Assembly (NCBI GenBank): GCA_958367245.1
Contig: CATXEA010000009.1
Location: 45,561-109,560, forward strand
Reading direction: 5' to 3'
From: an uncultured Blautia sp.
GTDB lineage: Bacteria; Bacillota; Clostridia; Lachnospirales; Lachnospiraceae
Length of the DNA: 64,000 bases
Shown here one piece after another: positions 17,270 to 26,192 of this stretch. The first letter of the stretch is position 1; each line of letters begins with the position of its first letter. The notes under the pieces are model-generated. The model did no database searches and was not told the DNA's origin. It saw only the letters and a list, made by a program, of their open reading frames with translations. Position numbers and translations under genes: made by a program.

Positions 17270-19039
17270 TCAGCCGTTTTTCTTTAATACGTTTTCATAA
17301 AAGGTGTCGATGTCCTCTTTGTACTTCTGGAATAATTCCGGCTGTGCGTTGGGAACATCATATTTAATGGAAATGATACGTTCAAAAATATTGTCTTCTT
17401 TTAATACAGAGACCGGCATACCGCGGTTGATGAGGGAGAGACACTTCTCGTAGAGATAAAGAATAGTCTCCATCATAAGGAACTGTTTTTCCATTGGTAC
17501 ACAGGTATCGTCTTTATGAAAGGCATTCTGCTGTAAGAAGCCCAGTCGGATGACTCTTGCGATTTCCAGAGTCAGCTTCTGGTCATCCGGAAGAACGTCG
17601 CTTCCGATAAGTTTTACGATTTCCATAAGAGAGCTTTCCTGATTGAGGATTGCTACAAGCTGGTTTCTGTCCGTGGTGAACTTCGGAGAAACGTGTTCTC
17701 TATACCACGGCGTCAGGTCTTCCAGATATTCACTGTAGCTGGTCAGCCAGTGGATTGCCGGGAAGTGACGGGCATAGGCAAGAGATTTATCCAGTCCCCA
17801 GAAGCAGCGGACGAAACGCTTGGTATTCTGGGTAACAGGCTCTGAGAAATCGCCGCCCTGAGGAGAAACTGCTCCGATGATGGATACAGAGCCCTCAGAA
17901 CCGTTTAAGTTCTGCATCATTCCTGCGCGCTCATAAAAGGCAGAAAGCTTGGATGCCAGATAAGCAGGGAAACCTTCTTCCGCAGGCATTTCCTCCAGAC
18001 GTCCGGAGAGTTCACGCAGAGCCTCTGCCCAACGGGAGGTAGAGTCAGCCATAATCGCTACATCGTAACCCATATCGCGGTAGTATTCCGCCAGAGTGAC
18101 GCCTGTATAAATAGAAGCTTCTCGAGCAGCTACAGGCATGTTTGAGGTATTGGCAATCAGGGTAGTTCTGTCCATCATAAGGTTTCCTGATTTCGGGTCG
18201 ATCAGTTTGCTGAAATCCTCAAGAACCTGTGTCATTTCATTTCCACGCTCACCGCAGCCGATGTAGATAATGATATCTGCGTCAGACCATTTGGCAATCT
18301 GGTGCTGTGTCATTGTTTTTCCTGTACCGAAACCGCCCGGAATCGCTGCTGTGCCGCCCTTTGCAATGGGGAAAAGCGTATCAAGGATACGCTGACCTGT
18401 TACAAGGGGAACGCTTGCCGGAAAACGCTTATAAGTAGGGCGCGGCACACGGATTGGCCATTTCTGGGCGAGAGCCAGCTCTTTTGTAGTGCCGTCTGCA
18501 AGAGTAAGGGTTACAATTGGTTCCAAAATCGTGTAATCGCCGTCCGGAGCTACTTTTGTGACAGTGCCTTCCGGTATGTTAGGAGGAACCATAGATTTGT
18601 GAAGGATGGAGCTTGTCTCCTGAGTTTCTGCGATGACAGTTCCTGCAGAAATCAGATCCCCTTCCTTTACGGTAAGATGTACGTGCCACTTCTTTTCTGT
18701 ATCAAGGGAATCCACGCTGACACCTCTGGAAATATATTTGCCGGAGTTTTTGGCAATTTCTTCAAGAGGGCGCTGAATGCCGTCAAAAATATTGTGGATG
18801 ATACCGGGGCCTAAAAGTACGGAGATGGCATCTCCTGTGCCTGTGACAGTATCACCCGGTTTTAAACCTGTTGTCTCCTCAAAAACCTGAACAGTAGTCA
18901 TGCCTTTTTTTAAGCCGATGACTTCGCCGACAAGCTTTTCGGGACCAACATAAACCATTTCGGAAATCTTGAATCCCGGGTCATCCTTCAGATAGATGAC
19001 AGGGCCGTTGATTCCGTAAATAATGCCTGTTCTGTCCAT
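17270..19039 (-). CDS. ntpA: V-type ATP synthase catalytic subunit A
   Basis: 589 residues. Walker A GGFGTGKTMTQH lies near residue 235, and the subunit-A-specific insertion domain precedes it (residues about 110-190). The conserved GCGERGNEMTQVL and ADSTSRWAEALRELS motifs follow. It hydrolyses or makes ATP, coupled to H+ or Na+ flow. Its start codon overlaps the last base of the ntpE stop, showing tight coupling. Confidence 0.96.
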   Translation of the reverse strand: MDRTGIIYGINGPVIYLKDDPGFKISEMVYVGPEKLVGEVIGLKKGMTTVQVFEETTGLKPGDTVTGTGDAISVLLGPGIIHNIFDGIQRPLEEIAKNSGKYISRGVSVDSLDTEKKWHVHLTVKEGDLISAGTVIAETQETSSILHKSMVPPNIPEGTVTKVAPDGDYTILEPIVTLTLADGTTKELALAQKWPIRVPRPTYKRFPASVPLVTGQRILDTLFPIAKGGTAAIPGGFGTGKTMTQHQIAKWSDADIIIYIGCGERGNEMTQVLEDFSKLIDPKSGNLMMDRTTLIANTSNMPVAAREASIYTGVTLAEYYRDMGYDVAIMADSTSRWAEALRELSGRLEEMPAEEGFPAYLASKLSAFYERAGMMQNLNGSEGSVSIIGAVSPQGGDFSEPVTQNTKRFVRCFWGLDKSLAYARHFPAIHWLTSYSEYLEDLTPWYREHVSPKFTTDRNQLVAILNQESSLMEIVKLIGSDVLPDDQKLTLEIARVIRLGFLQQNAFHKDDTCVPMEKQFLMMETILYLYEKCLSLINRGMPVSVLKEDNIFERIISIKYDVPNAQPELFQKYKEDIDTFYENVLKKNG

Positions 19040-19620
19040 TACTTCAGTCCTCCGTTGAATTTAAACTCTTTGTATACCGTCTCATAATTTCCAAGGAAAG
19101 AATGGTCGATAAGAATGTTTTTGTCCGGAATCATAGCGCGGATGCCGCCCTGAAAAGAATCCTGTGAAAGCTCTAAAGGAAGTCCTGTGCGCTGTGTCAG
19201 GCTCTGGAGAAGGGAGCTGTCCTCAGGGGAGAGATAAATAAAAATTTTGTCTTTTCCGGCGAAAGCTCTGGCTTCTTCAATTTTTTTGAAGAGATAATCC
19301 TCATACTCAGGAGTGGCGGAAAACTGCTCCAGACGTTTTTTGACATCTGCAAAGAGCTTGTCTTTTAAGGCGTTCTGTTTTCTGGTAAGGTCGCGTTTGA
19401 TGGTAAGCTGTCTGGAAGAAAGCGCTTTGTTGATTTCGCGCTTTGCGTTTACAGTTTCTGCTTTTACCTGCTTTTCAGCATTTTCCATGCTGGCTTCTTT
19501 ATGTTCTTTCAGCATTTTATCGAGGCTTTTTTTGTGGGCTTCAATGTCCTTGTAAGCCTCTGCATGTGCTTCGTCTACGGAAACAGTATAAAAATGCTGC
19601 AGTTTTTCATCTAATGTCAT
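19039..19620 (-). CDS. ntpE: V-type ATP synthase subunit E (peripheral stalk)
   Basis: 193 residues. The N-terminal half is a charged helix rich in Lys, Glu and Ala (DEAHAEAYKDIEAHKKSLDK) that builds the peripheral stalk; the C-terminal globular part ends GNYETVYKEFKFNG. Sequence is divergent, as usual for this subunit, so the call rests on position, length and helix pattern. Confidence 0.82.
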   Translation of the reverse strand: MTLDEKLQHFYTVSVDEAHAEAYKDIEAHKKSLDKMLKEHKEASMENAEKQVKAETVNAKREINKALSSRQLTIKRDLTRKQNALKDKLFADVKKRLEQFSATPEYEDYLFKKIEEARAFAGKDKIFIYLSPEDSSLLQSLTQRTGLPLELSQDSFQGGIRAMIPDKNILIDHSFLGNYETVYKEFKFNGGLK

Positions 19621-19632
19621 ATGCTCACCTGC

Positions 19633-19941
19633 CTATAATTTTAGTCCGATTGCTTCGTTCACGTATGAAGTGATAAAATCCGGTCTGCGGCCGGTACCAT
19701 GCCTGTCAGGAATTTCGATGATCAGAGGTTTTTTATGGTTGAGCTTTACATCGTCGATGATTTCCGGAAATTCCCTGCCGAATTTTTCTGTAAGAAGAAT
19801 AATTCCGATTTCCTTGTTGGCGATGGTTTTTTCAAGAGCTTCTTTAAGCTCCCCCCGCTCATGTACCACAACGCCCTCCACACCTGCCAGTCTCATTCCT
19901 GTGTAGGTATCGATATTGTCGCTGATTAAAAACATCTGCAT
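19633..19941 (-). CDS. ntpG: V-type ATP synthase subunit F (central stalk)
   Basis: 102 residues with the CheY-like F-subunit fold (FLISDNIDTYTGMRLAGVEG at the start, IGIILLTEKFGREFPEII centrally, PLIIEIPDRHG late). It binds subunit D in the rotor. It follows the proteolipid gene by one base. Confidence 0.87.
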   Translation of the reverse strand: MQMFLISDNIDTYTGMRLAGVEGVVVHERGELKEALEKTIANKEIGIILLTEKFGREFPEIIDDVKLNHKKPLIIEIPDRHGTGRRPDFITSYVNEAIGLKL

Positions 19942-19942
19942 C

Positions 19943-20374
19943 TTATAACTGTCCTAAGATCATAAAGGAAATGATAAGTCCGTAAAGGGCAACACCTTCG
20001 GCAAGACCTACGAAAATCAGGGATTTACCAAGAATACTCTGATCTTCGCTGATTGCGCCAAGAGCTGCGCTTGCCGCACTGGCAACGGCAATACCACCGC
20101 CGATACAGGAAAGACCTGTTACGAGAGCGGCTGCAAGATAACCCATACCTGTTGCAAGACCTGCGCCTGTGTTAGCTGAGGCCTGTACAGAAGTGCTTCC
20201 TGCGAACATTACGGCAACGGCAATGAGCATGGTTCCAAAGAAGAAGAATGCGTTCAGCCCAATGGTGGTTTTATATCTGCCGCGATTTTTTTCGCCGATG
20301 AAATAGTAACCGAAAGGAACGATAATGCTGAGAATAAGTGCTGCTGCTAATACAATCTGAGTTAAAGTTGTCAT
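19943..20374 (-). CDS. ntpK: V-type ATP synthase proteolipid subunit K
   Basis: 143 residues with four membrane helices, a duplicated two-helix hairpin. The ion-binding glutamate is in GLAEGVALYGLIISFMILG of the last helix; the first hairpin has none, as in other 16-kDa V-type subunits. Ring of the membrane motor. The ligands visible do not let me decide between H+ and Na+. Confidence 0.93.
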   Translation of the reverse strand: MTTLTQIVLAAALILSIIVPFGYYFIGEKNRGRYKTTIGLNAFFFFGTMLIAVAVMFAGSTSVQASANTGAGLATGMGYLAAALVTGLSCIGGGIAVASAASAALGAISEDQSILGKSLIFVGLAEGVALYGLIISFMILGQL

Positions 20375-20407
20375 AATAATAATCTCCTCTAATTTAATTT
20401 AGTGTGG

Positions 20408-22360
20408 TCAGGCTTTTTTTGAGCAAAAGGGCTCAAATTTACGTCCGGTACCTTTGTAGAAACGGCTGAAAATTTCATAATATTCCAGACGGAGTACCTG
20501 GATACCGACGATCAGACCTTCCATTCCGCAGACGAAAAGATTTCCGAGGACAACGATGATCCAGTTCGGATTTCCGCTTTCTGCGCCTGCGAGCATAAGA
20601 ACAACCTCCATCATGGCTGCGTGGCTGACTGCGAAAGCGCCGATACGCACGAAGGAAAGGGTGTTGGAAAAATAGCTTAAAAGGACTTCAAACATTTCAA
20701 AAATGCCCTGAACAAGGAACATTCCTTTCTGTTTCGGCATAACCTCGGCTTTCTTTTCCACAAGGGCTGTAAGCGGCTCCTTGAAGAAAATCAGAAGGAG
20801 AGGAACGCCAAACATCAGAAACAGGACTGCGCCGCCCGGAATGGTATGACCGGTCAGGAGAAGCGCGATCACTGCAACTGCGGAACCGTAAAATACAAGA
20901 CCTGCAACTGCGTTTGTATCGAACCATATTTTTTCTTTGTCACCGGATCTCCAGGCATTGATAATGTTGAAGACCATACATAAAAGAATGATACACATAC
21001 CAAAGCCGATGGCGATAATGAATACTGTGTTCAGCTTGCCGATAAACGGAATAGTGGTCATATTGTTCATCGGGCGCAGCCACAGGGCAGGCAGAATATC
21101 TTCAAATCCGAAGATGCTTCCGAACATAAATCCAAAGAAGGTGGAAAATACTCCGGCACAGCTTATAATACCTGCAAGGGTGATGTTCTTAAATTTGTAA
21201 AGAAGGAATCCGCCGATAAAAAGGAGAAGTCCCTGTCCAACATCTCCGAACATGGCGCCGAAGATAAAGGAGTAAGTCAAAGCTACAAACCAGGTAGGGT
21301 CCATCTCGTTGTATGCGGGAAGTCCGTACATCTTTATATACATTTCGAAAGGTTTGAAAAGCTTCGGGTTTTTCAGTCTTGTAGGAGGCTGGAGGTGTTC
21401 ATCCGGTTTTGGAGCATCCTCGTCCTCTCCGTCAATAATGCAGTAAACATTAGAATCATTGCGGATATCATCCTGAAAAGCCAGAGCGTCTTTTTCGCCC
21501 ATCCATCCGCACAGGATATAGAATGCTTTGGACGGGTCTTTGCCTGTTCCTGTGCAGGCTGCAAGGCGTCGTACATCGAAGTTTCTGGAGAAACCGGAGA
21601 TGCAGGCGCGGGCTTCGAAAAGCTTTTGGGCATTTTTCTGCAGAAGTTCTGCGCGGGCTTTTTTGTTTTGGGCAAGTGACTGTGAAAGCGCATCCTGTTC
21701 TTTGCAGAGATTTTCAAATGATTCTTTTGCAGTTCCGTCATAGACATCCGGAACAAAAACATTTTCGAAATGCATGGAGGAAAAGGCTGCATTTACTTTT
21801 GCCGTCACAGTTTTCGGCATGAAATAAATACCCCAGATATACTGTTCATCCTCGTCGCATTTGACAAAAATCGTATCCAGATTGTCGTAAATATATTTTT
21901 CGAATTTCTGGAAATATATTTTTTCAATACGTCCGAAATGATAATGGACGAACTGAAAATGGAGAATAGAAGAAAGGTCATAGTCTATGCTCCGGAATGG
22001 GCGAAGGATACGCAGAGATTCTTCTACGGAAGTTTGCTTTCCTTCCAGTTCGGAATTTTTTTTCTCGAGCGTTTTCAGTTCGGAGTCAATCTTGCGAACA
22101 AAGGAAAGGGCGTCTTCGATATCAGGAAGCTGTTTGGAATCCGGCTCCTGATATTCAAGCTCCTCGCAGAGATTATTTACAGTGCTGAGGACTTCCTTGT
22201 AAGGATTGATTTCCATGAACGGGGCCAGATGCGTTACTGTGGTCAGCTCTGAGAGGGCGTTTTCCAGATGAATTTCATATCTGGACAGGTAAGTGTTTAC
22301 CACCCTGTCAATGTCAGCTTTCGGCCCGGTAATGCTCAGGAATTTCATTTTTTCTATCAT
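20408..22360 (-). CDS. ntpI: V-type ATP synthase subunit I (a-type stator)
   Basis: 650 residues. The cytoplasmic N-terminal half is rich in coiled coil (residues about 1-330); the C-terminal half has 7-8 membrane helices starting near FVALTYSFIFGAMFGDVGQG, the motif before the ion half-channels. The later segment LSFVRIGAFAVSHAAMMEVV carries the essential Arg. Start ATG has GGGGG seven bases upstream. Confidence 0.94.
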   Translation of the reverse strand: MIEKMKFLSITGPKADIDRVVNTYLSRYEIHLENALSELTTVTHLAPFMEINPYKEVLSTVNNLCEELEYQEPDSKQLPDIEDALSFVRKIDSELKTLEKKNSELEGKQTSVEESLRILRPFRSIDYDLSSILHFQFVHYHFGRIEKIYFQKFEKYIYDNLDTIFVKCDEDEQYIWGIYFMPKTVTAKVNAAFSSMHFENVFVPDVYDGTAKESFENLCKEQDALSQSLAQNKKARAELLQKNAQKLFEARACISGFSRNFDVRRLAACTGTGKDPSKAFYILCGWMGEKDALAFQDDIRNDSNVYCIIDGEDEDAPKPDEHLQPPTRLKNPKLFKPFEMYIKMYGLPAYNEMDPTWFVALTYSFIFGAMFGDVGQGLLLFIGGFLLYKFKNITLAGIISCAGVFSTFFGFMFGSIFGFEDILPALWLRPMNNMTTIPFIGKLNTVFIIAIGFGMCIILLCMVFNIINAWRSGDKEKIWFDTNAVAGLVFYGSAVAVIALLLTGHTIPGGAVLFLMFGVPLLLIFFKEPLTALVEKKAEVMPKQKGMFLVQGIFEMFEVLLSYFSNTLSFVRIGAFAVSHAAMMEVVLMLAGAESGNPNWIIVVLGNLFVCGMEGLIVGIQVLRLEYYEIFSRFYKGTGRKFEPFCSKKA

Positions 22361-22401
22361 ATTTTACCCCCGGGTGTGGAGTACATTGCTGCCAATGTAC
22401 C

Positions 22402-23445
22402 TTAGTTATTGTGGATATAATGCATTGCTTCGTCGGGACTTACGCCATATCTTACACATTCGATGGCGATGGTCAGACGGTTTACTTCGTGTTCCTTATG
22501 GTATAAATAGGAATAGATTACTGCGACAGAATAAGGATGTTTCCGAGCTTCCTTCTCCAGAATGTTGCGGAGGATGAAGTTATAGAATTCTTCCAGATTC
22601 GTTACAGTAAGCTGGTCATATTTTCTTCCATAATAGGTTTTGGCAAAAATCCGGCGGGCTTCCTCGTAGGTGGGAGCTTCCACAAGGTCGTGGATTTCCT
22701 CCGGTTTAAGCTTGTAGTTTACAGGAATCAGCAAAGCGTAAATATCTGCCGGTTCCATGTGAAAATATCGTTTGGAGCGCTGGATAAACTGAAGGTTCAG
22801 CATATCGAATTTTTCCCCGTAGGTGCGGGTGATTTCATCCAGGTCTGTACCTTTAAACAATTTTTTCCTTACGTTCCAGATTTGTGTGAAATAGTAAAGA
22901 TCCAATGCCATTCCGTAATCAAAAAGAAGGGCATTTCCGTGCTCCTGTACCTTTGACAGAGGAAGATAAAATTCATTTCCTTTTAAAGAAGCAATCAGTT
23001 CCTCCATAGTGGCGCAGGCTGTGATTTTGTCCACATCAATATTGGAGTGCAGACGGAAAAAGTCCCGATAAGGGGAAACGTCCACTGCGTCGCTGTTTCT
23101 GTGGTCAAAAATATTTGTCATAACTTCTTTCAGTACACGGATTTCATATCTCCTGGAATAGAGATCCAGGAATTTTCTCTGTTTGCGGTTGGCGAAATGA
23201 TAAATTCTTGCGAAATTCTGAAAAATAGATTTTTTCAGCAGTTTTTCAATATCGCCTCTGTGCAGGTCGTTCTCGTCAAGAGAGGACCATATTTTCGCAT
23301 ATTCAGGAGTGCGTTTCAGATAAGCGACTACCTGAGGGACATCAGAAAGCTGAATGATTTCCCGAAACTGTTCCTCTGTAGCCAGTCTGCTCTGCATTGC
23401 GCGGATTTTTGTGGAAAGTCCGCTGTAAGAGAGAACACCTCCCAT
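22402..23445 (-). CDS. ntpC: V-type ATP synthase subunit C (d-type rotor cap)
   Basis: 347 residues, helical, with the family's YSGLSTKIRAMQSRL start and repeated three-helix bundles. It caps the K ring and connects it to the central stalk. RBS AAAGGAG. Here it precedes ntpI, whereas many operons have it after ntpE. Confidence 0.85.
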   Translation of the reverse strand: MGGVLSYSGLSTKIRAMQSRLATEEQFREIIQLSDVPQVVAYLKRTPEYAKIWSSLDENDLHRGDIEKLLKKSIFQNFARIYHFANRKQRKFLDLYSRRYEIRVLKEVMTNIFDHRNSDAVDVSPYRDFFRLHSNIDVDKITACATMEELIASLKGNEFYLPLSKVQEHGNALLFDYGMALDLYYFTQIWNVRKKLFKGTDLDEITRTYGEKFDMLNLQFIQRSKRYFHMEPADIYALLIPVNYKLKPEEIHDLVEAPTYEEARRIFAKTYYGRKYDQLTVTNLEEFYNFILRNILEKEARKHPYSVAVIYSYLYHKEHEVNRLTIAIECVRYGVSPDEAMHYIHNN

Positions 23446-23481
23446 TCCTTTTCACTCCTTTCCGTTTGCTGATTTTTCTGC

Positions 23482-23793
23482 CTATAAATCCAGAATCTGT
23501 TGAAAAAGCTTTTCGGAAAGGCGCTCATGATTTTTCTCATAATATGCGTCCAGGGAAGCAAAAACTGCGTCAGTATCTGCGCGAAGCGCGTCAAGCTGTG
23601 CATCTTTTTCTGTTTCCAGCTCCTGGCGTATTTTAAGGATTTTTCCAGCAGTATCTTCATCAAGCCGTTTGTCAAATTCTTTACGTTTTTGTTCGGCATT
23701 TTCAGAAAGAGCCTGCTTCGTCAGGTCAGCTTCTTCCAGTATGTGTCGGGCAGTAGTTTCTATTTCTGATAATTTGCTTAATATCTGCTCCAT
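23482..23793 (-). CDS. V-type ATP synthase peripheral-stalk subunit (G/H type)
   Basis: 103 residues, almost entirely charged coiled coil (MEQILSKLSEIETTARHILE, then Glu/Lys/Asp-rich heptads). First gene of the V-ATPase operon, in the position of the ntpF/ahaH peripheral-stalk gene. It pairs with subunit E. RBS GGAGGG before the ATG. Function is assigned mainly from position and composition. Confidence 0.75.
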   Translation of the reverse strand: MEQILSKLSEIETTARHILEEADLTKQALSENAEQKRKEFDKRLDEDTAGKILKIRQELETEKDAQLDALRADTDAVFASLDAYYEKNHERLSEKLFQQILDL

Positions 23794-24143
23794 TACACCC
23801 TCCTTATCTTTTTATTTATTTTGCATTATTATTTTTAGTATATCTGAGCATATTTAACCATAATAATAATGCTGGAAAAAAAATACACCTTTATTGGAAA
23901 ATTGGCTAGAGGAATAATATCCAAATATCATTTGCAGTTTCAAAAAAAATTAGACAAAAGAGAGAAAGTAGGAAAAATTAACGTATTATGTGCACTGTAT
24001 ACAAAAAACACATGCGAAATTGTGCAAAGTGCTGTGGGCTGAATAAGGCAGCAGAAACCGTCGGGAGAGAAACCGAATTTGTTTGACATGAAAAAGTTCC
24101 TATGATAAGGTGGAACAATAAATGTTGTGATTAGGAGGAACAT
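23794..24143. other. Divergent intergenic region, V-ATPase operon and trmB
   Basis: AT-rich, no gene seen. It must hold the minus-strand V-ATPase promoter and the plus-strand trmB promoter; TTGACA at 24083-24088 is the best plus-strand -35 but no well-spaced -10 follows (GATAAG at 24104 would give a 15-base spacer). Confidence 0.35.
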
Positions 24144-24797
24144 ATGAGATTAAGAAATATTCCCGGCGCCCAGGATGCGATTCTGGAAAGCCCGTATGTG
24201 ATTCAGAAGCCGGAGGCTCATAAGGGCGCCTGGACAGAGGTGTTTCCGAAGAAGCAGCCTCTTCATATAGAAGTAGGAATGGGAAAGGGACGTTTCCTTA
24301 TGGATCTGGCGCGCCTGAATCCTGATATTAATTATGTAGGAATTGAAATGTATGACAGCGTTCTGCTCCGCGCGCTTCAGAAAAGAGAAGAACTGGAAGA
24401 GGAAGGAATGAAGTACGAGAATCTGTTCTTTATGCGTGTGGATGCCAGACTTCTTCCGGAAATTTTTGAAAAGGGTGAGGTTGATAAGATTTATCTTAAT
24501 TTTTCCGATCCTTGGCCGAAAGCCCGCCATGCGAAACGCCGCCTGACTTCACGGGAGTTTCTGGAACGCTATGATAAGATTCTTGTTCCTGAGGGAACTG
24601 TGGAATTTAAAACAGACAACAGAGAGCTTTTTGAGTTTTCTCTGGAAGAGGTGAATGAGACAAAGTGGAATCTTCTGGCACATACCTTTGACCTTCATCA
24701 CAATGAAGAAATGGTGAAAGGAAATGTAATGACAGAGTATGAGGAGAAATTTTCTTCCATGGGAAATCCAATCTGTAAGATGATTATAAACAGATAA
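24144..24797 (+). CDS. trmB: tRNA (guanine-N7)-methyltransferase
   Basis: 217 residues. It makes m7G46 in tRNA using S-adenosylmethionine. SAM-binding EVGMGKGRFLMDLARLNP lies at about residues 45-62, NYVGIEMYDSV follows, and the signature FSDPWPKARHAKRRL lies near 118-132. RBS AGGAGG. Normal length. Confidence 0.95.
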   Translation: MRLRNIPGAQDAILESPYVIQKPEAHKGAWTEVFPKKQPLHIEVGMGKGRFLMDLARLNPDINYVGIEMYDSVLLRALQKREELEEEGMKYENLFFMRVDARLLPEIFEKGEVDKIYLNFSDPWPKARHAKRRLTSREFLERYDKILVPEGTVEFKTDNRELFEFSLEEVNETKWNLLAHTFDLHHNEEMVKGNVMTEYEEKFSSMGNPICKMIINR

Positions 24798-24844
24798 GTG
24801 GTGATTCTCTTTAAAGATGCATAAACTATAGGAAAGAATGTATC

Positions 24845-24876
24845 AAAAGCTCCGGCATTATCCGGTCGGAGCTTTT
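24845..24876 (+). terminator. Terminator-like hairpin after trmB
   Basis: AAAAGCTCCG pairs perfectly with CGGAGCTTTT across a 12-base loop. The next small gene's ribosome site begins within two bases of it, so it could also act as an attenuator. Confidence 0.6.
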
Positions 24877-24889
24877 AGGGGAGAAGATT

Positions 24890-25057
24890 ATGAGAAAAGG
24901 AAATCGCCTTCAAACGAAACTTCTTCAGTTCAGTTACGACCACCCGAAACTGGAAAAAGAAATAAAAAAACTTCGGAGTTCAGCAGACGAACTCTGCAGA
25001 ACTCTCGACAGTCTTCCGCCCAAAGCTTTTAAAGCGCAAAAAAATAAGAAAAATTGA
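24890..25057 (+). CDS. Small basic protein of unknown function (55 aa)
   Basis: ATG at 24890 has AGGGGAG five bases upstream and the frame runs to TGA at 25055-25057. The product is Lys/Leu-rich and probably one helix (KLEKEIKKLRSSADELCRTL). It is not recognised. It lies between trmB and the tRNA-Lys gene. Good ribosome site and biased codon use favour a real gene over chance. Confidence 0.5.
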   Translation: MRKGNRLQTKLLQFSYDHPKLEKEIKKLRSSADELCRTLDSLPPKAFKAQKNKKN

Positions 25058-25141
25058 AAAAATAAAAAAATTATAAAATACCTATTGACTTTTTCTTTAA
25101 AGTTTAGTATTATATCACTTGCGTTAAGGAATTAAACACAT

Positions 25142-25214
25142 GCGCCTTTAGCTCAGTTGGTAGAGCACCTGACTCTTAATCAGGGTGTCCAGGGTTCGAA
25201 CCCCTGAAGGCGCA
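25142..25214 (+). tRNA. tRNA-Lys (anticodon CTT)
   Basis: 73 bases with acceptor arms GCGCCTT/AAGGCGC, D-loop AGCTCAGTTGGTAGAGC, anticodon stem CCTGA/TCAGG around CTCTTAA (anticodon CTT), and T-arm CAGGG-TTCGAAC-CCCTG. The terminal CCA is not encoded. No integrated element borders it. Confidence 0.97.
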
Positions 25215-25367
25215 TTGAAAGCACTATTTTTGCAGACAAAATGATTGCTGTGGGAATGGTGCTTTTTTAATTTAATCGGGTTATGAGATAAAAATGGTTT
25301 GACATAATTCTGATTATGATGTAGTATGATAGTAACCAAGAAGGATGTAAAATCCATAGGATAAAGC

Positions 25368-25405
25368 GACCCCATACAGACTGCACTCTGTATGGGGTCT
25401 TTTTT
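25368..25405. terminator. Strong terminator
   Basis: GACCCCATACAGA pairs perfectly with TCTGTATGGGGTC across CTGCAC, then TTTTTT. It lies between the tRNA region and the converging kdpE. Confidence 0.85.
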
Positions 25406-25490
25406 GGGCTAGCTGTCTCAATTATTTCGATCTAACCATTTGCATATGTAGTAAGCAACTACACTTGCCGTAATCGAAACTAATAAATAT

Positions 25491-26192
25491 TTACTCTACT
25501 TTCATCATCCGATAGCCAACTCCGATATGTGTCTGGATATACTGTGGAGACTCAGAATCAGGTTCCAGTTTCTTGCGGAGAGTTGCCATAAATACACGCA
25601 GAGATGCAACATCATTATCCCAGCTTCGTCCCCAGATATTTTGGGTAATAAACGTATGAGTCAATACTTTGCCCACATTTTTGGAAAGCAGGCAGAGGAG
25701 CTTATATTCAATAGGTGTCAGATGAAGCGGCTGGTCTTCGAGATAAGCGCATCCGCTGGCATAATCAACCCGGAGCTTTCCATTGACAAATACAGAACTT
25801 GCAGCCAGCATTTCAGCAGTCATATAGGATAGTCTTCTCTGGGTCACGCGCAGTCTGGCAAGCAATTCTTCCACAGAAAAGGGTTTCGTCAGATAATCGT
25901 CTGCGCCTGCATCCAGAGCTTCGATTTTGTCTGTATCTTCGCTTCGGGCGCTGATAACGATAATCGGCAGATTTGACCATGAGCGAATGTTCTGGATGAC
26001 TTTTACACCGTCCATATCCGGAAGTCCCAAATCCAGCAAAACAATATCCGGATTGTGGGAAGAAGCTTCAAGAATTGCCGCTTCACCGCTTGATGCAACT
26101 AAATAGTGGTAGTCGTTGGTTTTTAAAGTTGTTGTGATCAGGTTGCGTACCGGAGGATCATCCTCCACAACCAGAATTAAAAGTTTATTCAT
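25491..26192 (-). CDS. kdpE: OmpR-family response regulator KdpE
   Basis: 233 residues. The receiver domain has VVEDDPPVR acidic pocket, phosphorylated Asp in LLDLGLPDMDG near residue 55 and Lys in LTKPFS near 104; a C-terminal winged helix follows (LTPIEYKLLCLLSKN, then GVGYRMM). KdpE activates potassium-uptake genes when KdpD signals low K+ or stress. Its start overlaps the kdpD stop by 8 bases. No kdpFABC is present; the adjacent genes are a Ktr/Trk pair, which may be its target here. Confidence 0.93.
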   Translation of the reverse strand: MNKLLILVVEDDPPVRNLITTTLKTNDYHYLVASSGEAAILEASSHNPDIVLLDLGLPDMDGVKVIQNIRSWSNLPIIVISARSEDTDKIEALDAGADDYLTKPFSVEELLARLRVTQRRLSYMTAEMLAASSVFVNGKLRVDYASGCAYLEDQPLHLTPIEYKLLCLLSKNVGKVLTHTFITQNIWGRSWDNDVASLRVFMATLRKKLEPDSESPQYIQTHIGVGYRMMKVE

